A stretch of DNA of 64,000 bases from an uncultured Collinsella sp. (lineage in GTDB: Bacteria > Actinomycetota > Coriobacteriia > Coriobacteriales > Coriobacteriaceae): contig CALLNU010000024.1 of NCBI GenBank assembly GCA_938005465.1, forward strand, positions 8,467 to 72,466, in the 5' to 3' direction. The position numbers and the translations under genes were made by a program. The notes under the pieces are model-generated. The model was not told the DNA's origin. It made no database searches and saw only the letters and a program-made list of their open reading frames with translations. Shown piece after piece: positions 53,417-61,377 of the stretch; position 1 is the stretch's first letter; each line of letters starts with the position of its first letter.

Positions 53417-54769
53417 TTAGGCAAGGAGCCACTTCCATGCGGGCACAACGTGGACCACACCGTGCTCGCATGGAATATCGGTCTGTTCATCCATGGTAAC
53501 GATTGCCGACTCGCCAAGATCGAACTGGGCCATCGAGGCATCAAGCGCGGCAATTTCGCGCTCGCGCGTTTTCTCACGTGCCATATCCGCACTTACCTGA
53601 ATCAGGCTATAAGCCCGCATGAGAAGCGCGTCCCCAGCCACAAAGTCCACCTCATGGCTTTTGCTCTTCTCTTTGATCAGCAGGCGGCAGACCGAGCCGG
53701 TCCTCACCGCGGGAGTCCTTCTTCTTAGCGCATTGAACACTGCGGTCTCGAGCCTCTGGCCCTGGTCCAATGCCGATGCCGGAGAGAATGCTCCAAACAT
53801 CGCAGGGTCGACAGCGTAGACCTTAGACGCAGACCGCATGTTATTTGCCAGTGAACGCGTGAACTCCGGCACAGAAAATAACAGGTAGGCGTCCTCATAA
53901 TACTCAAGTAAATCGCTGAGCGAATTACGACTGACGGGTATCTGTCTGCTCTTGAACTCGTTGTACACTTTGTTCACTGACAGCTCTCGTCCCGAAGATG
54001 CCATACACCGCGTCAAGAACAGCGATGCCAGGCGAGGGTTCTTGACGTCGTAACGTTCAACGACGTCCATGGCGACCGTTCGCGAAGCATATTCCTGTAG
54101 CAGCTGAATCGCGTCTGCAGGCGTCTGCTCAAGTGTCGCGATGAATCCCCCTTGTTCAAGATACCCGATCAGATGATGTCGAAGCAGCGCTGCATCGCTC
54201 GGGGAAAGGGTCGCATCTGGCTCGGGGACGCTCCCCGTCTTATATCGAACGTATTCCGAAAAACTCAACGGAAAAAGCTCTCGCACAAGAGAACGACCCC
54301 TGAACTCGCTCTTAAGTTCTGAGGACAGCATCTTGGAAGAAGATCCCGTCACATAGACGGTCGCTTTCTCCGTATCGACTACACGCCGCAGAAACGCACC
54401 CCATTCGGGAATTTCCTGGATCTCGTCAAAGAAAATGTAAGCGCCCTCGGTTCGAGCAACAGGATACAGTGCATAGAACGTGTCGAGCACGTCCGCCAGC
54501 AGCGATGACTCATACGGGCGCAAGCGCTCATCCTCAAAATTGAAGTAAAGCATCCGGTCAAGCTCGACGCCCCGGCTCTGAAGCCGCCGCATCTCCTGAT
54601 ACAGGCGATACGTCTTTCCACAACGGCGGGCCCCCACAATCACATTTACGATGTTGTCGCGCTTTGGCTCCTGTGGATTTCCTAGATCAAGGTCTCGCTC
54701 AAAGACCCGCGGAACCCCCTGCTGTTCAAAGTCCTTTATTTTCCGGGCGACCAAGTCGTTGAATGCCAT
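53417..54769 (-). CDS. AAA+ ATPase with DUF4143-type C-terminus
   Basis: The 450-residue protein has Walker A VGARRCGKT (45-53), Walker B YIFFDEIQEIP and sensor VYVTGSSSKML. The C-terminal part (SRNSLSDLLEYYEDAYLLF, then EVDFVAGDALLMRAYSLIQV) matches the winged-helix and nuclease-like DUF4143 region of this family. Their cellular role is poorly known. It stands alone; a 24-bp inverted repeat lies just upstream. The truncated gene at 39373 is a remote relative. Confidence 0.88.
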   Translation of the reverse strand: MAFNDLVARKIKDFEQQGVPRVFERDLDLGNPQEPKRDNIVNVIVGARRCGKTYRLYQEMRRLQSRGVELDRMLYFNFEDERLRPYESSLLADVLDTFYALYPVARTEGAYIFFDEIQEIPEWGAFLRRVVDTEKATVYVTGSSSKMLSSELKSEFRGRSLVRELFPLSFSEYVRYKTGSVPEPDATLSPSDAALLRHHLIGYLEQGGFIATLEQTPADAIQLLQEYASRTVAMDVVERYDVKNPRLASLFLTRCMASSGRELSVNKVYNEFKSRQIPVSRNSLSDLLEYYEDAYLLFSVPEFTRSLANNMRSASKVYAVDPAMFGAFSPASALDQGQRLETAVFNALRRRTPAVRTGSVCRLLIKEKSKSHEVDFVAGDALLMRAYSLIQVSADMAREKTREREIAALDASMAQFDLGESAIVTMDEQTDIPCEHGVVHVVPAWKWLLA

Positions 54770-54776
54770 AATTCTC

Positions 54777-54838
54777 CAATCTTGCTCTCTAGCTAATCAA
54801 AATTATAACGATTCTTGATTAATTAGAGAGCAAGATTG
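54777..54838. promoter_or_regulatory. Long inverted repeat upstream of the ATPase gene
   Basis: CAATCTTGCTCTCTA and TAGAGAGCAAGATTG, each extended by TAATCAA/TTGATTA with two mismatches, form 24-bp arms around a 14-base AT centre. It begins 8 bases before the ATPase start codon. It could be an operator or a stem-loop in the mRNA leader. Confidence 0.7.
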
Positions 54839-55091
54839 TGTGTAGCTTGATTAACACTTAAGCAAGTTTTATCACCGTTATTGCTCCGAAGGATATCGAG
54901 TGGCTAAGAGGACAACCGAGCTCGAATGCGACTCCCCGAGCAGTCAATTTGGGACGGGGCTTTTTTGACTACCCTCCCCCTGTAGAAAAATCCCTAACGC
55001 AGTTGCGGTGAAATAGGGATTGTTTTTGCTGGTAAAACCGCAAAACAGTCCCTATTTCACCGCAACTTTTTGGTGGCCTTTTTGGTGGCAC
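54839..55091. other. Gap between the ATPase and 55286 genes
   Basis: No gene is visible. The notable structure is the inverted repeat at 55001-55067. Confidence 0.4.
55001..55067. repeat. Inverted repeat with 19-bp perfect arms
   Basis: AGTTGCGGTGAAATAGGGA and TCCCTATTTCACCGCAACT are exact complements, with further TTGTTTT/AAAACAG pairing inside. It lies downstream of the small acidic protein gene, but the arms are longer than a normal terminator and T-runs lie on both sides. Confidence 0.7.
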
Positions 55092-55286
55092 TCAGCGCCA
55101 GGGGTCGGCTTCGAACATCGGCTCACGCTCGGGGCGGCGATCGCTGTAGGGATCGTAGCCGTCGTCGTCCTCGTTCTCGGCACGGATGTAGGGGTCGCGC
55201 GGCTTGGGCGTCGGCTTAGGCGCAGGCTTGGGTGCGGCGGGTGCGGCATCGGTCGCCGGCGCGCTTGTCTTGATCTCGTCTTTCAT
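55092..55286 (-). CDS. Small acidic Pro-rich protein (64 aa)
   Basis: The ATG at 55286, preceded by AAGGAG at good spacing, starts MKDEIKTSAP. A low-complexity Ala/Pro/Lys part is followed by a charged tail, DPYIRAENEDDDGYDPYSD, ending EADPWR. It looks disordered. Function is unknown; it lies downstream of clpB but is separated from it by a terminator. Confidence 0.65.
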   Translation of the reverse strand: MKDEIKTSAPATDAAPAAPKPAPKPTPKPRDPYIRAENEDDDGYDPYSDRRPEREPMFEADPWR

Positions 55287-55339
55287 CTGCATATCTCCTT
55301 GCATCGCATCCGTTCAACAACATCGATTGTCGCACGAAA

Positions 55340-55373
55340 AAGGGCGGCGGACCTAATTGGATCCGCCGCCCTT
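55340..55373 (-). terminator. Terminator of clpB
   Basis: AAGGGCGGCGGA and TCCGCCGCCCTT form the stem; on the minus strand a TTTTTCG run follows. It lies about 45 bases past the clpB stop. Confidence 0.85.
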
Positions 55374-55418
55374 GGCGTTTAGAAACGGCTGGCAGATTTT
55401 AAGGCATGTCCCAAAAAT

Positions 55419-58046
55419 CTACTCGGCATCGGGGACCTCGTAGGTGGCCGCCGGCGTGTTATCGCACACGACGGTAAAGCCGCCGTCCTTATCGACATCG
55501 ACCGTCACCTGATCGCCCTCGCGCACCGTGCCGTCGATGATGGCGGCGGCGATGGCGTCCACGACCTCGCGCTGGACCAGACGCTTGAGCGGACGGGCGC
55601 CAAAGACCGGGTCCAGGCCGCCCACGGCGAGCATCTGCTTGGCCGCCGGGGTGATGGCAAGCGTCATGCGCTCCTTGGCCAGACGCGCGCGGACGTCGGC
55701 GAGCTGGATGTCGACGATCTTCTCGATCTGCGCCATACCGAGCGGATGGAACACCACGATATCGTCGATACGGTTGAGGAACTCGGGGCGGAAGGTCTGA
55801 GCCATGGCAGCGTCGACCTGATGGCGCATCTCCTCCTCGTCCTTACCGGACAGATCGGCGATGGCCTTGGAGCCCACGTTGGACGTCATGATGATAATCG
55901 TGTTCTTGAAGGACACCTGGCGACCCTGGCCATCGGTCAGACGACCGTCATCAAGCACCTGCAACAGCACGTTAAAGACATCCGGATGAGCCTTCTCCAT
56001 CTCGTCGAGCAAGATCACAGAGTACGGACGACGGCGCACGGCCTCGGTGAGCTGGCCGCCCTCGTCGTAGCCCACGTATCCCGGGGGCGCACCAATCAGA
56101 CGCTGGACGCTGAACTTCTCCATATACTCGGACATGTCGATACGCACGAGCGCGCGCTCGTCATCGAACAGGCACTCGGCCAGCGCCTTGGCGAGCTCGG
56201 TCTTGCCCACGCCGGTGGGGCCCAGGAAGAAGAAGCTGCCGATGGGCTTGTCCGGATCGGAGAGGCCCGCACGGCTGCGGCGCACAGCTGCGGCGACGGC
56301 GGAGACGGCCTCGTCCTGGCCGATGACGCGCTTATGCAGCTCGCCCTCCAAGCCCTTCAGCTTGTCGAGCTCGCCCTGCATCATCTTGGACACGGGCACG
56401 CCGGTCCAGGCGCTCACAACCTCGGCGATCTCATCGGAGGTCACCTGCTCGTTCAGGCCCTCGCCGTCCTGCTGCTTTTGTGCCTCGAGCGCGGCCTCGG
56501 AATCCTGAATCTGCTGCTGCAGGCCCGGAATCACGGAGTAGCGCAGCTCGGACGCACGACCCAAATCGCCGTTGCGCGTCGCACGCTCCTCCTCGCTCTT
56601 GGCCTCGTCAAGCTGGCTCTTAAGCTCCTGCACGTGGTCAATGGCGTTCTTCTGGTTGAGCCAGCCGGCCTTTTGCACGTTGAGTTTTTCCTGGACCTCG
56701 GCAATCTCCTGGCGCAGGGCCTCCAGACGCTCCTTGGAGGCGTCATCGGTCTCTTTCATGAGCGCCTGTTCCTCGATCTGCAGCTGAGTGAGCTGACGCG
56801 TGGTGGCGTCGATCTCGACCGGCATGCTGTCGAGTTCCATGCGCAGGCGGCTTGCCGCCTCATCGACCAAATCGATGGCCTTGTCGGGCAGGAAGCGGTC
56901 GGCGATGTAGCGATCGGAGAGGTCGGCAGCTGCCACGAGCGCGCTATCGGTGATATGCACACCGTGGAAGATCTCGTACTTCTCCTTGAGGCCACGCAGG
57001 ATCGAGATGGTGTCCTCGACGGTGGGCTCGCTCACCAGAACGGTCTGGAAACGGCGTGCGAGCGCCGCGTCCTTCTCGATGTACTTGCGATACTCGTCGA
57101 GCGTGGTCGCGCCGATCGCGTGCAGGTCGCCACGGGCGAGCGCCGGCTTGAGGATGTTGCCGGCGTCCATAGAACCCTCGGTGGCACCCGCGCCCACGAT
57201 GGTGTGGAGTTCGTCGATAAACAGGATGACCTTGCCTTCGGACTTCTGGACTTCCTTGAGCACGGCCTTCAAACGGTCCTCGAACTCGCCGCGGTACTTG
57301 GCGCCGGCGACCAGCGCGCTCATATCGAGCTCGATGAGGTCGCGGTCGCGCAGGGTACTCGGCACGTCGCCGGCCACGATACGCTGGGCGATACCCTCGA
57401 CGATGGCCGTCTTGCCGACGCCCGGCTCGCCGATGAGCACGGGATTGTTCTTGGTGCGGCGGGACAGGACCTGGATGGTGCGGCGGATCTCGTCGGTACG
57501 GCCGATGACCGGGTCGAGTTTGCCGGCGCGGGCGAGGTCGCAGATATTGCGGCCGTACTGCTCCAGCGCCTCAAACTGGGTCTTGTCCTCGGCAGACGTC
57601 ACGCGGTCATCACCGCGCAGCTCCTCGTAGACCTGCTCGATGCGCTCCTTGGTAACGCCAGCGTCGCGCAGCACGCGGCCAGCCTCGCCCTTGTCCTCGG
57701 CAAGCGCCATGAGCAGATGCTCGGTCACCACAAAGCTGTCGCCCATCTTGGTGGCCTTCTTCTCAGCCTTCTCGATGACGCGAACGAGCTCGTTGGAAAG
57801 ACCCATCTGCTGGCCCTCGCCCGAAACCTTGGGCGCGTGGTCGATGGCATCCTGCGTGGAACGCGCGAGCTGAGCGGGATCGGCGCCGATGCGCTCGATG
57901 ATCACGGAGATGTTACGCTCGCCGGCGCCGAGCAGGGCAGACAGCAGGTGGATCGGCTCCACCGCGCCGGCCTGCGCGTCGGCAGCCGTGCTCATGGCGG
58001 TCTGCAGCGCCTCGCGCGACGTCATTGCTAGCTTATCGATTCTCAT
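55419..58046 (-). CDS. clpB: ATP-dependent chaperone ClpB
   Basis: The 875-residue protein has the full ClpB order: N-terminal Clp repeat domain (about 1-145), first AAA+ module with GEPGVGKTAIVEG near 206, a coiled-coil middle domain (about 410-525), and second AAA+ module with GPTGVGKTELAKAL near 608. The coiled coil separates ClpB from ClpC/ClpA. It dissolves protein aggregates with DnaK. No HrcA/CIRCE or HspR/HAIR site could be identified upstream with confidence. Confidence 0.97.
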   Translation of the reverse strand: MRIDKLAMTSREALQTAMSTAADAQAGAVEPIHLLSALLGAGERNISVIIERIGADPAQLARSTQDAIDHAPKVSGEGQQMGLSNELVRVIEKAEKKATKMGDSFVVTEHLLMALAEDKGEAGRVLRDAGVTKERIEQVYEELRGDDRVTSAEDKTQFEALEQYGRNICDLARAGKLDPVIGRTDEIRRTIQVLSRRTKNNPVLIGEPGVGKTAIVEGIAQRIVAGDVPSTLRDRDLIELDMSALVAGAKYRGEFEDRLKAVLKEVQKSEGKVILFIDELHTIVGAGATEGSMDAGNILKPALARGDLHAIGATTLDEYRKYIEKDAALARRFQTVLVSEPTVEDTISILRGLKEKYEIFHGVHITDSALVAAADLSDRYIADRFLPDKAIDLVDEAASRLRMELDSMPVEIDATTRQLTQLQIEEQALMKETDDASKERLEALRQEIAEVQEKLNVQKAGWLNQKNAIDHVQELKSQLDEAKSEEERATRNGDLGRASELRYSVIPGLQQQIQDSEAALEAQKQQDGEGLNEQVTSDEIAEVVSAWTGVPVSKMMQGELDKLKGLEGELHKRVIGQDEAVSAVAAAVRRSRAGLSDPDKPIGSFFFLGPTGVGKTELAKALAECLFDDERALVRIDMSEYMEKFSVQRLIGAPPGYVGYDEGGQLTEAVRRRPYSVILLDEMEKAHPDVFNVLLQVLDDGRLTDGQGRQVSFKNTIIIMTSNVGSKAIADLSGKDEEEMRHQVDAAMAQTFRPEFLNRIDDIVVFHPLGMAQIEKIVDIQLADVRARLAKERMTLAITPAAKQMLAVGGLDPVFGARPLKRLVQREVVDAIAAAIIDGTVREGDQVTVDVDKDGGFTVVCDNTPAATYEVPDAE

Positions 58047-58224
58047 GGAATCACCTCTCTTGGGGCGGCCGCCCTACGGGGCGGCTTCACGTTGTTCGAG
58101 AAGTATTGTTGCCAGCTTTGCGCGTTCTTATACACAAATCTAAGTCTCTATATATAAGATTTTCTGAGTGATTGAAGGATAGGGTACTGAGACGCCGACC
58201 CACTGCATCCCCGACGACCAACCG
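58047..58224. other. Upstream region of clpB
   Basis: This presumably carries the clpB promoter. Nothing else was recognised before the duplicated stem-loop block. Confidence 0.35.
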
Positions 58225-58608
58225 TCTCGATCTGTAACATCTAGCAGCCGTTTTTGGGTCCAGATGTTACAGATCGAGATGAAATGATCGGCAGCGCCCG
58301 TTTGTCTAAATCTGTAACAACTACTCGGCAAATAAGGGTCCATCTGTTACAGATCGAGATAAACAGAAGACACCCGAATCGATAATCTAAATCTGCAACA
58401 CCAAGCCCACTTTTAACGGCCCAGATGTTACAGATCGAGACAGACTGAAAACCACCGCAAAGGGGCACCTTTGTGGTGGTCGCGTTCTCTACTCTTTTGA
58501 CGAGCCCGTGCTTCCCGATTCGGCGTTCCAGGGCATCTCATCCTCGAATAGCCATGTACGAGCAGACCCACTATCGCGTGCAGCCTGCAGGTCGGGCAAG
58601 CAGGTCTG
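58225..58608. repeat. 384-bp duplicated block, copy 1
   Basis: This is identical to 60175-60558 except for one base near position 20, at a constant offset of 1950. It contains three stem-loops built on TCTGTAACA and TGTTACAGATCGAGA (58225-58279, about 58307-58370, 58388-58440), a CCACC-type hairpin, and the last 39 or so codons of the gene ending at 58489. The near-identity implies recent duplication or gene conversion. Confidence 0.92.
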
Positions 58609-59193
58609 TTCATAGGCATCCTGAATGCACTGACCCATAAACTCGTTGAGCTCGGTCTGGTCGCCCTCCATGACATAGGCCACATCGCCGTCCATGATGT
58701 AGATGCCCGGACCCTCATTGCCCTCGTAACCCGGATCGTACGAGACATCACATAGCTTTGCGCCGTTCGCGGTATCCAGCTCGATGGAAGAGTGGCATCC
58801 GCCAACCATGTCGTTCGCTTTTGCCCGATAGGACGCATATCCGTACCAACGCTTAAAGGTTTTGCCTTTGAGCAGCTCGGTTGCTTTGCTGATTAGGCTC
58901 GCGTCCATGGTGTAGCGCATGGCCCCAAGCTGAATGCGCGGATAATTGCTAATGCCCAGCGCTGCCGGTTTCTCATCAAAATCAACAGTAATGGCCTCGG
59001 GTTTTTCGTCGCCGGTCAGAAGTTCGACTGATTGAGTCACAGGCTTAACCACCGGCTCCGTCACCGCAGCAGGCAGAAATGCCATACCGACAACGCCCAC
59101 ACCAACCACGGCGATCGCAAGCGCCAGAGCAATCAATCCAATACGGGCAGAGCGACTCACAGCAAAACACCTCGCAATGCAGATCTGCGTCAT
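58489..59193 (-). CDS. Membrane-anchored protein, paralogue A
   Basis: The 234-residue protein has one N-terminal hydrophobic segment (about 17-42) and an external domain. It is paralogous to the gene at 60439: both have an ISNYP...LG motif, a KRW segment (KTFKRWYGY here), a GxYIxDG...EGDQ segment and the same last 39 residues, ending in SGSTGSSKE. A GTG at 59160 with GAGGTG upstream is an alternative start. No enzyme signature was recognised. The shared C-terminus comes from the duplicated block. Confidence 0.75.
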   Translation of the reverse strand: MTQICIARCFAVSRSARIGLIALALAIAVVGVGVVGMAFLPAAVTEPVVKPVTQSVELLTGDEKPEAITVDFDEKPAALGISNYPRIQLGAMRYTMDASLISKATELLKGKTFKRWYGYASYRAKANDMVGGCHSSIELDTANGAKLCDVSYDPGYEGNEGPGIYIMDGDVAYVMEGDQTELNEFMGQCIQDAYEQTCLPDLQAARDSGSARTWLFEDEMPWNAESGSTGSSKE

Positions 59194-59250
59194 TTGCCCT
59201 AATGATACCGTCAGCTAACACTATCACCAAAAGAAGCCGCTCGCTCCCCA

Positions 59251-59283
59251 CCACCACAAAGGAGACAGGCACCTTTGTGGTGG
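59251..59283. repeat. CCACCACAAAGG-family hairpin
   Basis: CCACCACAAAGG and CCTTTGTGGTGG are perfect 12-bp arms around AGACAGGCA. Related copies are at about 58452-58476, 60114-60148 and 60402-60426. Confidence 0.75.
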
Positions 59284-59394
59284 GTTTCGACGCTAACGGT
59301 CGACCATCTCACGCCATGAGATTAAACTTAATTTGTTATCTGAATTTATCTATTTCTATCTATCCTCAACAGCTTTTTGTTTCGGGGAGATCAT

Positions 59395-60063
59395 ATGAAG
59401 CCGTCTCATTCCACCGGTCGCAACGTCATCGCCATTCTCGCCGTACCCATCGTGATGCTCTTCCTTATCGTCATCACGCCCTTTTCTCTCGGTATCGCCT
59501 CGCCCTTCGATTTGTGCGGGATGGTCGACGCCGGCTCGCGTGCCACCTCGCTCTCCTTTATCTGCCGCGGCGTGTTTTACGAAGATAGAATTCCCACCGG
59601 ATTTTGGCAGTCAAAGTTGCCACTGCTCGGTCAGATCGACGGATGCTCCCCCCATTTCTGCCTTGAACCTCAGGCGCTAAACTATCTGATCGACGACCAG
59701 CCACTCGACTCCATCACCCTCGCCTACGACTACGCACCAAACACCGATGAGCGCCACATGAACCAAGTCCTCGACAAGATGCTTGGACAGTGCGGGCTCA
59801 CCGAGGAGGACGGTCGAACCATCTATAGCAACCAGAAATTATAGCGAACAGAACTCCGCCGTGTCGGAAAAATCGAAGGGCGAAGTGGGGCCGCCTACTG
59901 GCAGGCCTGGGCAACACGCGACAAGAGCGAATTCGGACACAGCACCTATATGGTCACCGTCTACACCAAAGACGGAATTAAGGACAATGTTGACGATTTC
60001 GCGTCGTCCAAACTCGGCATCCCCAAAACAACCAAACCCGCCACCCCAGATGAAATCCTGTAG
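59395..60063 (+). pseudogene. Membrane protein gene interrupted by an in-frame TAG
   Basis: The ATG at 59395, with GGGGAGA before it, opens a frame with a transmembrane helix (about 10-35) and a polar domain. A TAG at 59842-59844 stops it at 149 residues. The same frame then continues 72 codons to TAG at 60061-60063 with clearly protein-like sequence (YWQAWATRDKSEFGHSTYM, then VTVYTKDGIKDNVDDF). A single CAG-to-TAG change would explain this. The downstream part has no start codon of its own with a ribosome binding site. The family is not recognised. Confidence 0.7.
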
Positions 60064-60107
60064 AGACATTCATTAAAATGCTGCCCAGCGATCACAATAA
60101 CATCGAG

Positions 60108-60150
60108 CCCGCCCCCCACCACCACAAAGGGGACAGGCACCTTTGTAATG
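60108..60150. repeat. CCACCACAAAGG-family repeat, partial hairpin
   Basis: ACCACAAAGGGGACAGGCAC followed by CTTTGTAATG is a copy of the 59251 repeat with a decayed right arm. It lies beside duplicated block copy 2. Confidence 0.7.
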
Positions 60151-60174
60151 ATTTTCGACTCCGGCGCTCATCTG

Positions 60175-60558
60175 TCTCGATCTGTAACATCTAGCGGCCG
60201 TTTTTGGGTCCAGATGTTACAGATCGAGATGAAATGATCGGCAGCGCCCGTTTGTCTAAATCTGTAACAACTACTCGGCAAATAAGGGTCCATCTGTTAC
60301 AGATCGAGATAAACAGAAGACACCCGAATCGATAATCTAAATCTGCAACACCAAGCCCACTTTTAACGGCCCAGATGTTACAGATCGAGACAGACTGAAA
60401 ACCACCGCAAAGGGGCACCTTTGTGGTGGTCGCGTTCTCTACTCTTTTGACGAGCCCGTGCTTCCCGATTCGGCGTTCCAGGGCATCTCATCCTCGAATA
60501 GCCATGTACGAGCAGACCCACTATCGCGTGCAGCCTGCAGGTCGGGCAAGCAGGTCTG
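60175..60558. repeat. 384-bp duplicated block, copy 2
   Basis: Partner of 58225-58608. It carries the same three stem-loops and the same C-terminal codons, here belonging to the gene ending at 60439. Confidence 0.92.
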
Positions 60559-61128
60559 GTCGTACGCGTCCATCACGCAACGATCCAAAAAATCGATCAC
60601 CTGCTGCTGGTCGCCTTCAAGAATGTAGGTCACGCCGCCATCTTGGATATAGACGCCGTCCCCACCTCCGGCTTTTGCGTATTCCGGATTGTAGTTAACG
60701 GTGCGCATCAGTTTGCCATCAGATGAATACAACTTCAGCGTTGTATAGTAGCCACCGTTCACAGAACCACGTCGGCGCTCATAGGCATCCCAACCGTCCC
60801 AGCGTTTGAACGAACGCCCGTTTAGCAAGTCCAGCGCCTGTCGGGACAACTTCTCGTCCTTGGTATAGCGAGACGAGCCAAGTTCAATCATGGGGTAGTT
60901 GCTTATGCTTAGAATGCCCGGCGTTTCCTCGATATCGAGCGTTATCTCATCGGGCTTTGTAACGTCCGAAATCATTTGCCCGGGCATCGATGCAACAAGG
61001 GACGCCATCTCAACCGTCTGCTCAACCCCACTCGGCCCATAGAAGATAAGCGAGCCAAATAGGACCACGCCCGCAGCAGCGACGACGCAAGCCACCAACA
61101 GCAACAAAACAGAAGTGCAACGCTTCAT
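60439..61128 (-). CDS. Membrane-anchored protein, paralogue B
   Basis: The ATG at 61128 (229 residues) has GTGGAG before it. The N-terminus (MKRCTSVLLLLVACVVAAAG) is a signal anchor. The external domain parallels that of the 58489 gene: ITLDIEETPGILSISNYP, RSFKRWDGWDAY, YIQDGGVTYILEGDQQ. The final 39 residues are identical to paralogue A. It has diverged in the rest, so the shared end reflects local conversion. Confidence 0.75.
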   Translation of the reverse strand: MKRCTSVLLLLVACVVAAAGVVLFGSLIFYGPSGVEQTVEMASLVASMPGQMISDVTKPDEITLDIEETPGILSISNYPMIELGSSRYTKDEKLSRQALDLLNGRSFKRWDGWDAYERRRGSVNGGYYTTLKLYSSDGKLMRTVNYNPEYAKAGGGDGVYIQDGGVTYILEGDQQQVIDFLDRCVMDAYDQTCLPDLQAARDSGSARTWLFEDEMPWNAESGSTGSSKE

Positions 61129-61290
61129 CTTCAACTCCACAAACGAGAGTGTTTTGAGCTCACTTTAAAGCGCCAACTTCATACTGTCAATTCTAGATAG
61201 CATATGAACAAAGGCGCACTCCCCCATAGAGGAGAGTTGCAACCTCGATTTTAGCGCCCTCAAGACCCAACGAGCAGCACTTAACAAGTA

Positions 61291-61362
61291 GCCCCGGTTA
61301 TACCTTTCTCTGACGCGACCCTCGCGAAGCGCGTGAGCGGCAGGGAAAGGTATAACCGGGGC
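61291..61362. repeat. Long hairpin with 18-bp perfect arms
   Basis: GCCCCGGTTATACCTTTC (61291-61308) and GAAAGGTATAACCGGGGC (61345-61362) are exact complements enclosing a second GC-rich hairpin. It lies just past the stop of the hydratase gene and may serve as its terminator, though no T-run follows. Confidence 0.7.
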
Positions 61363-61377
61363 GGACAAGTATGTGCG

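Noticed and set aside
55746..58031. A 761-codon plus-strand frame over clpB
   Set aside because: Antisense to ClpB; the sense frame has all family motifs.
58225..58440. A CRISPR array
   Set aside because: Only three units, unequal spacing, each an inverted repeat in itself, and no cas genes anywhere in the window.
58140..58468. Minus-strand frames encoding repeated SICN-W-DLD-like peptides
   Set aside because: The apparent peptide repeat comes from the repeated stem-loop DNA. No ribosome binding site, and the frame changes between units.
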